Assembly: GCF_000442275.2 (NCBI RefSeq)
Contig: NZ_KE557310.1
Coordinates: 307,933-371,932, forward strand
Length of the DNA: 64,000 nucleotides
Direction of reading: 5' to 3'
Source: Litoreibacter arenae DSM 19593
GTDB lineage: Bacteria; Pseudomonadota; Alphaproteobacteria; Rhodobacterales; Rhodobacteraceae
The first letter of the stretch is position 1. Each line of letters begins with the position of its first letter. Below, in pieces: positions 24,445-33,334 of the stretch. The position numbers and the translations under genes are program-made. The notes beneath the pieces were generated by a model. It was not told the DNA's origin. It searched no databases and saw only the letters and a list, made by a program, of their open reading frames with translations.

Positions 24445-25739
24445 TGGCTGACCTGCTTCTCACCAATGCGCGATTGATCGACCCCGAGGCCGGAACGGAG
24501 ACGCTTGGCTCCATCCTCATCAAGGACGGGCGCATTAACGAGGTGTTAACGCAAAATACTGATATAAATGAGAAAAAGTTGACAGCTGTTAACTCGGTCG
24601 ACTGCGGCGGCAAGTGCCTTGCCCCCGGCATCGTCGATATCGGCGTGAAGGTCTGCGAACCGGGAGAGCGGCACAAGGAAAGCTTCCGCACCGCCGGTCT
24701 CGCGGCGGCGGCAGGCGGCGTCACCACCATGGTCACCCGCCCCGACACGATCCCCACCATCGACACACCCGAAACGCTCGAATTCAGCAAACGCCGCGGG
24801 TCCGAGATTGCCCCCGTCCGCATCGCGCCCATGGCCTCGCTGACCAAGGGCCGTGCTGGCCGCGAGATGGTCGAGATGGGCTTCCTGATGGACGCCGGCG
24901 CGGTGGCGTTTTCCGATGGCGACAACGTGGTGTCCGACAACAAGGTGTTGAGCCGCGCGATGACCTATGCCCGCTCGCTGGGCGCGTTGGTGATGGGCCA
25001 CCCGCAAGACCCCGTTCTGTCGAAGGGCGGCGCGGTGACGTCCGGCAAGTTCGCCACCCTGCGCGGCCTTCCAGCGGTCTCCCCCATGGCGGAGCGTATG
25101 GGGTTGGAGCGCGACTTGGCCTTGGTCGAGATGACAGGTGTGCGCTACCACGCGGACCAGATCTCCACCGCCGTGGCCCTGCCCGTTCTGGAACGTGCCA
25201 AGGCGGCGGGCTTCGACGTGACGGCGGGCGTGTCGATCCACCACCTGACGCTGAACGATCTGGACGTGGGCGACTACCGCACCTTCTTCAAGGTCAAACC
25301 GCCCCTGCGGTCCGAGGATGACCGCATGGCGATGGTCGAAGCCGTGGCCAGCGGTTTGATCGACGTGATCTGTTCCATGCACACACCGCAGGACGAGGAA
25401 AGCAAACGCCTGCCCTATGAGGAGGCCGCCTCCGGTGCCGTTGCCTTGGAAACCCTGCTGCCCGCCGCGATGCGGCTGCTGCACGCGGGGGCGGTAGACT
25501 TGCCGACCCTGTGGCGCGCCTTGTCGCTGAACCCTGCCAAACGGTTAGGGCTGGAAGGTGGCCAGCTCAGTGTCGGCGCCCCCGCCGATCTGGTGCTGTT
25601 CGACCCCGACGCGCCGTTCGTGATGGACCGCGAGACGCTGCGCTCCAAGTCCAAAAACACCCCGTTTGACGGCCAACGGATGCAAGGCCGCGTGCTGCGC
25701 ACCTTCGTAGGCGGCAAGGAGGTCTACACCCGTGCCTGA
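24444..25739 (+). CDS. pyrC: Dihydroorotase-like protein, non-catalytic PyrC' type
   Basis: This 431-residue amidohydrolase-fold protein aligns along its length with dihydroorotases but lacks key metal ligands. The HxH motif of strand 1 reads G67-V-K69 (VDIGVKVCEPG). The TDHAPH motif of strand 8 reads SMHTPQ, so the catalytic aspartate is Met312. Some later histidines (H186, H266/267) remain. Such PyrC' proteins are known in Pseudomonas, where they are catalytically inactive and needed to assemble active PyrB. The operon position right after pyrB fits. An active dihydroorotase should exist elsewhere in the genome. The start at 24444 is preferred over the longer frame at 24414. Confidence 0.9.
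   Translation: MADLLLTNARLIDPEAGTETLGSILIKDGRINEVLTQNTDINEKKLTAVNSVDCGGKCLAPGIVDIGVKVCEPGERHKESFRTAGLAAAAGGVTTMVTRPDTIPTIDTPETLEFSKRRGSEIAPVRIAPMASLTKGRAGREMVEMGFLMDAGAVAFSDGDNVVSDNKVLSRAMTYARSLGALVMGHPQDPVLSKGGAVTSGKFATLRGLPAVSPMAERMGLERDLALVEMTGVRYHADQISTAVALPVLERAKAAGFDVTAGVSIHHLTLNDLDVGDYRTFFKVKPPLRSEDDRMAMVEAVASGLIDVICSMHTPQDEESKRLPYEEAASGAVALETLLPAAMRLLHAGAVDLPTLWRALSLNPAKRLGLEGGQLSVGAPADLVLFDPDAPFVMDRETLRSKSKNTPFDGQRMQGRVLRTFVGGKEVYTRA
24535..24550 (+). promoter_or_regulatory. CtrA-type motif inside the PyrC' gene
   Basis: TTAACGAGGTGTTAAC is a perfect TTAA-N7-TTAAC match, lying in codons about 31-36 of the dihydroorotase-like gene. It is inside an AT-rich patch (about 24531-24595) that also holds GTTGACA and a third GTTAAC. 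It may be internal regulation or chance. Confidence 0.35.
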
Positions 25740-26343
25740 GATCGTCACCGCCCCGTACCTGCTGGTTTTCGTCGCCGTCGCGTCCTACCTGCTCGGCTCC
25801 ATCCCCTTCGGGTTGGTGATCGCCAAAGCCATGGGCTTGGGCGACCTGCGCCAGATCGGTTCGGGCAATATAGGGGCCACGAACGTGCTGCGCACCGGCT
25901 CCAAAAGCGCCGCCTTGGCGACGTTGTTGCTGGACGCGGGCAAGGGCGGCATCGCGGTGCTGTTGGCGCGGTTCCTTGTAGGCGAGGACGCCGCGCAACT
26001 GGCGGGGCTGGCGGCGTTCATCGGCCACATCTTCCCCGTCTGGCTGAACTTCAACGGCGGTAAGGGCGTGGCAACCTATCTTGGCACCCTGTTGGCCCTG
26101 TCGTTCTTCGCGGGGCTGGCGGCTTGCCTGACATGGCTGGCCTTCGCGCTGGCGTTCCGCATCTCGTCGCTGGCCGCCTTGGCTGCGGCGGCGCTGATGC
26201 CACTTTGGCTGCACTTCATGGGGCTGCCCGATTACGTGCTTCTGGCCGCGTTGCTGGGCGCGCTGATTTGGATGCGCCACGCGGCCAATATCCGCCGCAT
26301 CCTGAGTGGCACCGAGAAGAAAATACAGTTGAAGAAAAGCTGA
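25732..26343 (+). CDS. plsY: Glycerol-3-phosphate acyltransferase PlsY
   Basis: This 203-residue inner-membrane enzyme transfers acyl groups from acyl-phosphate to glycerol-3-phosphate, the first step of phospholipid synthesis. Conserved PlsY blocks are visible: GSIPFGLVIAK, GSGNIGATNVLR near residue 42 and FNGGKGVATYLG near residue 105, with five or so membrane helices. The GTG start overlaps the dihydroorotase-like gene by eight bases. It is last in the pyr operon and converges on the TPR gene. Confidence 0.95.
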   Translation: MPEIVTAPYLLVFVAVASYLLGSIPFGLVIAKAMGLGDLRQIGSGNIGATNVLRTGSKSAALATLLLDAGKGGIAVLLARFLVGEDAAQLAGLAAFIGHIFPVWLNFNGGKGVATYLGTLLALSFFAGLAACLTWLAFALAFRISSLAALAAAALMPLWLHFMGLPDYVLLAALLGALIWMRHAANIRRILSGTEKKIQLKKS

Positions 26344-26346
26344 CTT

Positions 26347-26371
26347 CGGTCGCGCCGACCGCCCGAGTTTT
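26347..26371 (+). terminator. Weak candidate terminator after plsY
   Basis: A six-base-pair hairpin (CGGTCG / CGACCG) lies three bases after the plsY stop, with TTTT six bases beyond the stem. It is imperfect because the T-run is displaced. Confidence 0.3.
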
Positions 26372-26375
26372 CCGG

Positions 26376-27668
26376 TCAGTGCAACCCGAGAACCGGTGTG
26401 CTGTCGCTCAGGACGGGACGCCGCAATTTCAAGGTCCGGCGTGCCTCCTGATCCAGACCGAGTCTCATCAGCACATTGACATATGCCAACTCGATCAAAT
26501 CGCGCTGTGCCCGGCTCCCGCCAAGACGTTCTGTCGTCGCCATCACCTCCGCCAGGTACTCCAGTGCCGCGGCCCATCTTTCCCGGGCGATCTCACCCCA
26601 CGCCTTCGCGACAGGGCGAACGAGGTCACCGGCAAAACCGTTCGCCGTCTCGGCAATATACGCAAGGCGCTCTCCGTCACCTGCCATGGCATGACAAAGT
26701 GCGGCGTGGATGTCTGCAAAGCTCTGACCTGTTTCGGGAAAGTACTGCGCCGCGTATTCACTCAGCTCGCGCCAGCGTTCGGGCGGCACCTGCACACCAG
26801 CGATTTCGGCGCGATAAAGAATGGCCGCCGTATCGGTCAGCACATTGATAGGCAGGCTCTCCGACGTTCCGGGCCGCACGCCGTTGTCGACAGTCCTCCA
26901 CATGGCCTCCTCGTCCCCGTCATGCAGCGCCCAAAGTGCAACGTGCCAACTGAGGTGCCCATGCAAAACCGCCCTGTTGTCATACGTCTCCATCCAGTTG
27001 CCCAGATAGCGGCGTCCTGCGGCTATATCGCCCGCCTCATACTGCGCATGCGCCCGAAAATGCGCACCGTTGGCGTTTCTGGGGTTAAGCGCCAGCGACT
27101 TCTCCATCAGGGACTGAGACGCCGCGATCTGTCCGGTTTCACACAGCGAAAGCGCATGCATGGACATCATCCACCAGTCGTTTTCGTAATGGGGCAGCAG
27201 CGCTTCGGTGTAGGCGAGCAATTCCGCTTCGCGACCGACCTCACCCGAAAATCCTATCAATCCGAACACATTGGTGCAGAGCTGCGCGGCCATCGCGTCG
27301 CGCGGGTGGTCCCGGACATGGTCCTTGACGATGGTTTGGGCCAAACGCGGATCACCTTGAAGCAACGCCGAGAACGCCGCGATATGCGTCTGTTCGCGGT
27401 CATCCGACCGATTGGTCAAAGCTTGGGCGTGCGCGATTGCTTCCCTGGCCTCGCGCATGCGCGCCTCGTTCATGAGTGCACGTGCCAACCCCGCGCGAGC
27501 CAAGGCGAAATCAGGATCCGCAGCTATCGCTGCCTCGAAAGCGGCGACGGCACCATACTCGGCACCCAGATACAGCTGAACCCCGTGGGCGTAGTAATCC
27601 CGGGCATCAGTGTTCTTCGTGGAAACCAGGTTTCCATAACCGTCGCGCAGCGTCATCAGTGTATCCAT
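26376..27668 (-). CDS. Tetratricopeptide repeat protein, TTC38-like
   Basis: This 430-residue soluble alpha-helical protein has repeated TPR-type pairs, for example HGVQLYLGAEYGAVAAFEAA with AAIAADPDFALARAGLARAL in the first unit, and AHAQYEAGDIAAGRRYLGNW near residue 230. The overall length and the HLSWHVALWALHDGD segment resemble the TTC38 family, whose function is unknown. There is no signal peptide. The start at 27668 (MDTLMTLRDGYG) is a choice; 27656 is possible, and the frame is open to 27713. It follows gshA on the same strand. Confidence 0.75.
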   Translation of the reverse strand: MDTLMTLRDGYGNLVSTKNTDARDYYAHGVQLYLGAEYGAVAAFEAAIAADPDFALARAGLARALMNEARMREAREAIAHAQALTNRSDDREQTHIAAFSALLQGDPRLAQTIVKDHVRDHPRDAMAAQLCTNVFGLIGFSGEVGREAELLAYTEALLPHYENDWWMMSMHALSLCETGQIAASQSLMEKSLALNPRNANGAHFRAHAQYEAGDIAAGRRYLGNWMETYDNRAVLHGHLSWHVALWALHDGDEEAMWRTVDNGVRPGTSESLPINVLTDTAAILYRAEIAGVQVPPERWRELSEYAAQYFPETGQSFADIHAALCHAMAGDGERLAYIAETANGFAGDLVRPVAKAWGEIARERWAAALEYLAEVMATTERLGGSRAQRDLIELAYVNVLMRLGLDQEARRTLKLRRPVLSDSTPVLGLH

Positions 27669-27730
27669 ATACCGGTGTGAGGCTAACCTACACGGTAACT
27701 GCGACGGGACCAAATGCGAGCTGAGCGCGA

Positions 27731-29101
27731 TCAGTAGCTGTACTCGTCATAGATGCGGCTCAGGTCGCCATTCCATTCGCCGTGATACTTGGCAAGCAAC
27801 TCGTCGGCGGGGGTTTGGCCCGTCTCGATGCTTTCCTTCAGCGCGTTGAGGAAATGCGTCTCGTCGGGGACCAAGCCGCCAGCGCCGGGTTTGGCGCGGG
27901 CTTTCAGGCCGGAGTCGGAGATGTTCACCACCTCGCGGGCGAGGTCGATCATCTTCATGCCGTTCACTTCGGCCGCCAAACCATCGACGGACGCCGCGAC
28001 GCGCCATGCCTCGCGGGTTTCGGCATCCCAGCCTTTGGCCACGTCCCACGCGGCGTCGAGCGCGGTTTGATCATAGCACAAGCCAGTCCAGAAGGCGGGC
28101 AAGGCGCATAGACGCCGCCACGGGCCACCATCCGCGCCGCGCATCTCGATGAACTGCTTGACGCGGGCCTCGGGGAACACCGTGGTCAGGTGGTCGGCCC
28201 AGTCGGACAAGAGCGGCTTTTCGCCGGGCAAGGCGGGCAATTCGCCTTTGAGGAAGTCGCGGAACGACATACCTAAGGCATTGATATATTTGCCATCGCG
28301 GTAGACGAAATACATGGGCACATCGAGCACCCACTGCACCCATGCCTCGAACCCCATGCCTTCGTCGAAGACGAAAGGCAACATGCCGGTGCGGTCGGGG
28401 TCGAGCGAGCGCCAGATGCGGGAGCGCCATGATTTGTGGCCGTTCACCTTGCCCTCGAAGAACGGCGAGTTGGCAAACAGCGCGGTGGCTACGGGTTGCA
28501 AGGCCAGCGCTACGCGCATTTTCTGCACCATGTCGGCCTCCGACCCGAAGTCGAGGTTCACCTGCACGGTGCAGGTGCGGCGCATCATGGCGGTGCCCAT
28601 GGTGCCGACCTTTTCCATGTAGTCGTTCATCAGCTTGTAGCGGCCCTTGGGCATCAGGGGCATTTCGTCATGCGTCCATTCGGGGGCGGCCCCCAGCCCG
28701 ATGAACTTGACGCCAATCTCGTCAGCGACGGAGCGGACCTCGGCCAGATGGCTGTTCACCTCATCGCAGGTCTGGTGGACGGTTTCCAACGGGGCACCCG
28801 ACAGCTCCAACGCGCCGCCGGGTTCCAGCGAGACATTCGCGCCCTCTTTCGTTAGCCCGATCAGGTGGCCACCCTCTTCAACCGGTGCCCAGCCGAAGCG
28901 GTCGCGCAGGCCGGACAGGACAGCGTTGATGGAGCGCTCGCCTTCGTAGGGCAATGGTTTGTGGGTGTCCTGGCAGTAGCCGAATTTCTCGTGCTCGGTG
29001 CCGATGCGCCAGTCCTGCTTGGGCTTGCAGCCGTCTTCCAGAAGCTGCGCCAGTTGGGAATGGTCGGTGATCAGGCCGCCGCCGGATTGAGGAATAGACA
29101 T
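27731..29101 (-). CDS. gshA: Glutamate-cysteine ligase (plant/alphaproteobacterial type)
   Basis: This 456-residue enzyme joins glutamate and cysteine with ATP, the first step of glutathione synthesis. It belongs to the GCS2-type family shared by plants and alphaproteobacteria. Family segments include IGTEHEKFGY near residue 33, EPGGALELSGAPLETVHQTC, PKGRYKLMNDYMEKVGT and the TCTVQVNLDFGSE block near residue 180. The start at 29101 (MSIPQSGGG) was chosen over the longer frame at 29131. It lies downstream of rsmE and a membrane protein gene on the same strand. Confidence 0.94.
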   Translation of the reverse strand: MSIPQSGGGLITDHSQLAQLLEDGCKPKQDWRIGTEHEKFGYCQDTHKPLPYEGERSINAVLSGLRDRFGWAPVEEGGHLIGLTKEGANVSLEPGGALELSGAPLETVHQTCDEVNSHLAEVRSVADEIGVKFIGLGAAPEWTHDEMPLMPKGRYKLMNDYMEKVGTMGTAMMRRTCTVQVNLDFGSEADMVQKMRVALALQPVATALFANSPFFEGKVNGHKSWRSRIWRSLDPDRTGMLPFVFDEGMGFEAWVQWVLDVPMYFVYRDGKYINALGMSFRDFLKGELPALPGEKPLLSDWADHLTTVFPEARVKQFIEMRGADGGPWRRLCALPAFWTGLCYDQTALDAAWDVAKGWDAETREAWRVAASVDGLAAEVNGMKMIDLAREVVNISDSGLKARAKPGAGGLVPDETHFLNALKESIETGQTPADELLAKYHGEWNGDLSRIYDEYSY

Positions 29102-29159
29102 ATCGGAGGCTCCGCCTGAGTTCGATTTCACCTAGGGGTGCGGGGAATTGCGGGGGATG

Positions 29160-29684
29160 TCAATGCAGGCGAGCCGGCTCTTTCGCCCAGATCACAAAGC
29201 TGTCAGGCTCCGTTGTCCCCATGGCACGGATGGCGGCCTCGTAGTCGACCCCCGTGAGCGCGGACAGCGCGTCGAACAGCTGCGCCGCCCCTTCGGCGGA
29301 GTTCGGGATCAACAGGCGGGAGCCGCCGTTTTCCTCCAGCAGCCAGTGGACGTCTTCGGAAAAGGGGCCTTGATCGTTGGTCAGGATCGTCACGCGGGCC
29401 AGATCGTTGATCGACACCGCCCCGCCGCCAAGGGGGGCGAAATAGGTGATCTGGCGCTCGTCCACCTCGACGACGCCGGGGCCATCATGGCGTTTGGGGG
29501 CAAGGCGCGCACGTCGCCAAGCCGTCCAAGAAAACGCCAGCCCTGCGATAAAGAATACGCCGCCGATCCCCTGCCAAAACAAGCCACGGATGTTGAAGAT
29601 CATCACGCCGATCACGACGATCGCAATGCCGATCAGCAGCTCGAAATAGCGCCAGAACAGGTCGACGATTTCGGGACGGATCAT
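29160..29684 (-). CDS. Two-helix membrane protein of unknown function
   Basis: This 174-residue protein has two adjacent hydrophobic segments (about residues 12-30 and 33-52: LLIGIAIVVIGVMIF and GIGGVFFIAGLAFSW) followed by a cytoplasmic domain of about 120 residues. The soluble part contains VEVDERQITYFAPLGGGAVS and SINDLARVTI, resembling PH-like membrane-associated domains; this is an impression only. Its start overlaps the rsmE stop by four bases (ATGA), so the two are translationally coupled. It is commonly found between rsmE and gshA in Rhodobacteraceae, as I recall. Confidence 0.75.
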   Translation of the reverse strand: MIRPEIVDLFWRYFELLIGIAIVVIGVMIFNIRGLFWQGIGGVFFIAGLAFSWTAWRRARLAPKRHDGPGVVEVDERQITYFAPLGGGAVSINDLARVTILTNDQGPFSEDVHWLLEENGGSRLLIPNSAEGAAQLFDALSALTGVDYEAAIRAMGTTEPDSFVIWAKEPARLH

Positions 29685-30406
29685 GCCCAGTCGCCCAACG
29701 CGGATTGCCACAGCGCCAGCGCCGCGACGGCGGCGGTATCGGCGCGCAGGATGCGGGGGCCGAGGCTAATGGGGTGACTATTCGGATGGCTGCGCAGCGC
29801 GTCACGCTCGCGGTCGGAGAAGCCGCCTTCGGGGCCGATGACGATGGCCCACGGGCCTTGGGGCAGGTCTTGGAGGCGCGACGGCTCCCCCACCATGGAT
29901 TCGTCGCAGAACAGCAGGTGGCGGTCTTCGGGCCAAGCGTCGAGCATGGCGGAGAGCTTCTTGATATTCGCCACCTCCGGCACGTAGGTGCCGCCGCATT
30001 GCTCTGCGGCCTCAATGGCGTGGGCTTGCAGCTTGTCCTGCCGGATGCGGTCGGAATTGGTGTAGTCGGTCTGCACGGGGAACACCTTGGCCGCACCCAT
30101 CTCGGCGGCCTTTTCTACGATAAAGTCGGTGCGGGCCTTCTTGATCGGCGCGAAGAGCAGCCACAGGTCGGGGGGCGTTTGCAGGGGCAGCGTTTGCTGC
30201 TCGCAGACCACCATGCCGCGCCGTTTGGCGGCGTCGACGACGCGGGCGGTCCATTCGCCGTCCTGCCCGTTGAACAGGGCCACCACGTCACCGACGCCAA
30301 GGCGCATGACGTTAAAGAGATAATTCGCCTGCGGCTGCGTCATAGGGACCGAATTGCCCTGCCCCAATGGCTGCTCTACAAACAACCTGATTTTCGCGCG
30401 TTCCAT
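29681..30406 (-). CDS. rsmE: 16S rRNA (uracil-1498-N3)-methyltransferase RsmE
   Basis: This 241-residue SPOUT-superfamily enzyme methylates U1498 in helix 44 of 16S rRNA. The N-terminal PUA-like domain begins KIRLFVEQPLGQG. The C-terminal knotted SAM site is clear: VIGPEGGFSDRE near residue 190 and ISLGPRILRADTAAVAAL near residue 215. The start at 30406 is chosen by homology and leaves only 12 bases to the divergent ubiA start. It is first of the rsmE-membrane protein-gshA gene string. Confidence 0.93.
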   Translation of the reverse strand: MERAKIRLFVEQPLGQGNSVPMTQPQANYLFNVMRLGVGDVVALFNGQDGEWTARVVDAAKRRGMVVCEQQTLPLQTPPDLWLLFAPIKKARTDFIVEKAAEMGAAKVFPVQTDYTNSDRIRQDKLQAHAIEAAEQCGGTYVPEVANIKKLSAMLDAWPEDRHLLFCDESMVGEPSRLQDLPQGPWAIVIGPEGGFSDRERDALRSHPNSHPISLGPRILRADTAAVAALALWQSALGDWA

Positions 30407-30418
30407 GGGGCCGACCTT

Positions 30419-31384
30419 ATGACCGAGACCAGCCAAACGCCAGAGGGGCAAGTGATCGACGCGGTGGATCGCAATTGGGTCGACACTTGGGCCCCTAAGG
30501 CTGCGCGGCCCTACCTGCGGCTCAGCCGTGCGGACCGGCCTATCGGGACGTGGTTGCTGTTATTGCCGTGCTGGTGGGGCGTGCTTCTGGCGGCTGCCGG
30601 AGACCCTGCGGGGTTGCGCTGGTTTGATCTGTGGATAATCACCGGCTGCGCCTTGGGCGCGTTTCTGATGCGCGGGGCGGGGTGTACGTGGAACGACATA
30701 ACCGACCGCAAGATCGACGCGCAGGTGGCACGCACCAAGTCGCGCCCGATCCCCTCGGGGCAGGTCAGCGTCAAGGGTGCCGTGGCCTGGATGGTAGTGC
30801 AGATGCTGGTGTCGCTGGGCATCCTGCTGACGTTCAACTGGGCCGCCATCGCCTTGGGCGTGTTGGCCCTGCTGCCCGTCGCCATCTACCCGTTCGCCAA
30901 GCGGTTTACGTGGTGGCCGCAGGTGTTCCTTGGCCTTGCCTTCAACTGGGGCGCGTTGCTGGCATGGACGGCACATACCGGCTCGCTGGGCCTCGCGCCC
31001 GTGATCCTGTATCTGGCGGGCATCGCGTGGACGCTGTTCTACGACACAATCTACGCCCATCAGGACAAGGAAGACGACGCGCTGATCGGCGTGAAATCGA
31101 CCGCGCGGCTGTTCGGCGAGGACTCCGGTTGGTGGTTGCGGCTGTTTATGGCACTCTCGGTTCTGTTGATGGCGGCGGCCATCATCGTGGCGCTGGTGCC
31201 TCACGCCAATGTTATGGCGCTGTCCCTTGCGCTTGTGGGTGCTTGGGGGTTTGGCTGGCACATGGTCTGGCAGCTGCGCCAACTGGACACCGAGGACTGG
31301 GAGGTGTGCATGCGCCTGTTCCGGTCCAATCGTGATGCGGGGCTGATACCTGCGCTGTTTCTTGCCGCTGCCGCGTTGCTTTGA
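30419..31384 (+). CDS. ubiA: 4-hydroxybenzoate polyprenyltransferase
   Basis: This 321-residue membrane prenyltransferase attaches the isoprenoid tail to 4-hydroxybenzoate in ubiquinone synthesis. Both aspartate-rich motifs are present: NDITDRKID at residue 92 and DTIYAHQDKEDD at residue 209, with eight or so membrane helices. The start at 30419 (MTETSQTPEG) is the likely one; the frame is open far upstream on the strand opposite rsmE. Its start codon is 12 bases from the rsmE start codon, so both promoters must lie within the neighbouring coding regions or the transcripts are nearly leaderless. Confidence 0.94.
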   Translation: MTETSQTPEGQVIDAVDRNWVDTWAPKAARPYLRLSRADRPIGTWLLLLPCWWGVLLAAAGDPAGLRWFDLWIITGCALGAFLMRGAGCTWNDITDRKIDAQVARTKSRPIPSGQVSVKGAVAWMVVQMLVSLGILLTFNWAAIALGVLALLPVAIYPFAKRFTWWPQVFLGLAFNWGALLAWTAHTGSLGLAPVILYLAGIAWTLFYDTIYAHQDKEDDALIGVKSTARLFGEDSGWWLRLFMALSVLLMAAAIIVALVPHANVMALSLALVGAWGFGWHMVWQLRQLDTEDWEVCMRLFRSNRDAGLIPALFLAAAALL

Positions 31385-31456
31385 TTGAACAACCCACCCG
31401 CGCCCGCTACGAGTGAACCGGGGCGCTCTCCGCACCTGCAATGGTAGACGAACCGT

Positions 31457-33334
31457 ATGAGACTAAAGACAATTGCCGCTTTCAGCATTGCTGCCGTCCT
31501 GTCTATCGGGGGGGCATGGATTTCTGCGGGACTGATCGAGGACCGGTCGTCGGAGGTCGTGACCTCCAAACTGATTGACGGGCAGCACGACTGGACCACC
31601 GTGACCACCGACGGGCTTCTTGTGGCGTTGGGCGGCGAGGCCCCCGACGAGGCCACGCGCTTTCGCGTGGTGTCTGCCGTGGGCACCGTGGTCGACCCCG
31701 ACCGCATCGTGGACAACATGGACGTCAAAGCCCGCGAGAAGATCGAGGCACCGCGCTTCTCGGTCGAAATGCTGCGCAACGGCGAGGGCATTTCGCTGAT
31801 CGGCCTGATCCCCCCCTTCGAGGAGGGCGACGGCATCGCCGACCAATTGAAAGACGTCGCCGAAGGCACTGGCATCACCGACCTGCTGGAGACCGCCAAC
31901 TACCCCGTGCCGGAAAACTGGGACAACGCCCTGAGCTACGCCATTCAGGCGCTACGCGATCTGGAGCGGTCCAAGATTTCCGTCATGGCTGACCTGATAG
32001 AGATCACCGCCATTTCCGACAGCCCCGAAAGCAAGCGCCGGATCGAGTCGCAGCTTGCCCGCAGCGCCCCTGACGGGGTGCGGTTGCTGCTGAACATTTC
32101 CGCCCCGCGACCGGTGATCACGCCATTTACGCTGCGCTTCACCTTGGACGCGGAGGGCAATGCCGCGTTCGACGCCTGCTCGGCCGACACCGAGGCCTCC
32201 AAGGCGCGGATCATCCGCGCGGCAAGCGATGCGGGCAAGATCGAGAAACCGGAATGCGCAATCGGGCTGGGTGTGCCATCCCCGAACTGGACCAAGGCGG
32301 TCGAGGTCGCCATTGCAGGGCTGAAGGACATGGGCGGCGGGTCGCTGACCTTCTCGGACGCCGACGTCACCATGGTGGCACTGGACAGCACCAGCCAAGG
32401 CACATTTGACCGCGTGGTCGGCGAAGTCGACGCCGCCCTGCCGGAGGTCTTTTCGCTGCATGCAGTGCTGCCGGAAAAGGTTGTCGTAGACGGCACGGGC
32501 AACGACGCAGTGGTCGAATTCGTCGCCACCCGCAGCCCCGAAGGGTTGGTGCAATTGCGGGGCCGCCTGCCCGATGACGGAATCAAGAAGATCGTAGGCT
32601 CCTTCGCGCGGGCGCAGTTCGGTAGCGACAAGGTGTATCTGGCGACCCGCGACGACGAGGACCTGCCGGAAAGCTGGCCGGTGCGCGTGCTGGCCGCGCT
32701 GGAGGCATTGGGCACGCTGGAAAGCGGCAGCGCCATCGTGCAGGAAGACTACGTTGAAATCCGCGGATTGACGGGGGACAAGTCGGCCTCCGACACCATT
32801 TCGCGAACACTGGCCGACAAGCTCGGGGATGCGGAGAATTTCGAGGTCAACGTGCGGTATGACGAGTTACTGGACAAGACGCTGAATATCCCCACGCCAG
32901 AGGAATGCGTGTCGCGGATCAACACAATTCTGGCCACGTCAAAGATCGTGTTCGAGCCGTCGTCGTCAGACATTACAGAAGAGGCTGGCCGCACCATCGA
33001 CAAGATCGCGGAGATTGCGAAGCAATGCGAGCGCGTGAAGATGGAAATCGGCGGCTACACCGACAGCCAGGGCCGTGAAGAGATGAACGCAGCACTGAGC
33101 CAGCAGCGCGCAGACTCGGTTCGGGCGGCGCTCATGGCGCGGCGGGTGTTGACGAGCAACATGACCTCCAAGGGCTATGGCGAAGAAGATCCGATTGCCG
33201 ACAACGACACCGCCGAGGGCCGCGAGGCCAACCGCCGGATCGAGTTCAAGCTGTTGACAGACGCCCGCGCTGCGGCCACAGACGAGGACGAGACCGACGC
33301 TCCGGAAGTAGAAACCGAGACATCCAGTGAATAG
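31457..33334 (+). CDS. OmpA-family protein with BON-like repeats
   Basis: This 625-residue envelope protein has an N-terminal membrane anchor or signal (residues 5-22, IAAFSIAAVLSIGGAWIS). A long middle part follows, containing repeated BON-like units (for example DWTTVTTDGLLVALGGEAPD near residue 45). The C-terminal OmpA peptidoglycan-binding domain spans about 495-598 (GGYTDSQGREEMN and the ending ANRRIEFKL). A tail rich in Asp, Glu and Thr follows. It probably anchors the envelope to peptidoglycan from the inner-membrane side. A 109-residue coiled-coil membrane protein is encoded immediately after, overlapping by eight bases. Confidence 0.88.
   Translation: MRLKTIAAFSIAAVLSIGGAWISAGLIEDRSSEVVTSKLIDGQHDWTTVTTDGLLVALGGEAPDEATRFRVVSAVGTVVDPDRIVDNMDVKAREKIEAPRFSVEMLRNGEGISLIGLIPPFEEGDGIADQLKDVAEGTGITDLLETANYPVPENWDNALSYAIQALRDLERSKISVMADLIEITAISDSPESKRRIESQLARSAPDGVRLLLNISAPRPVITPFTLRFTLDAEGNAAFDACSADTEASKARIIRAASDAGKIEKPECAIGLGVPSPNWTKAVEVAIAGLKDMGGGSLTFSDADVTMVALDSTSQGTFDRVVGEVDAALPEVFSLHAVLPEKVVVDGTGNDAVVEFVATRSPEGLVQLRGRLPDDGIKKIVGSFARAQFGSDKVYLATRDDEDLPESWPVRVLAALEALGTLESGSAIVQEDYVEIRGLTGDKSASDTISRTLADKLGDAENFEVNVRYDELLDKTLNIPTPEECVSRINTILATSKIVFEPSSSDITEEAGRTIDKIAEIAKQCERVKMEIGGYTDSQGREEMNAALSQQRADSVRAALMARRVLTSNMTSKGYGEEDPIADNDTAEGREANRRIEFKLLTDARAAATDEDETDAPEVETETSSE

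Noticed and set aside
26347..26371. Strong terminator between plsY and the TPR gene
   Set aside because: Stem of six base pairs and T-run displaced by six bases; listed only as a weak candidate.
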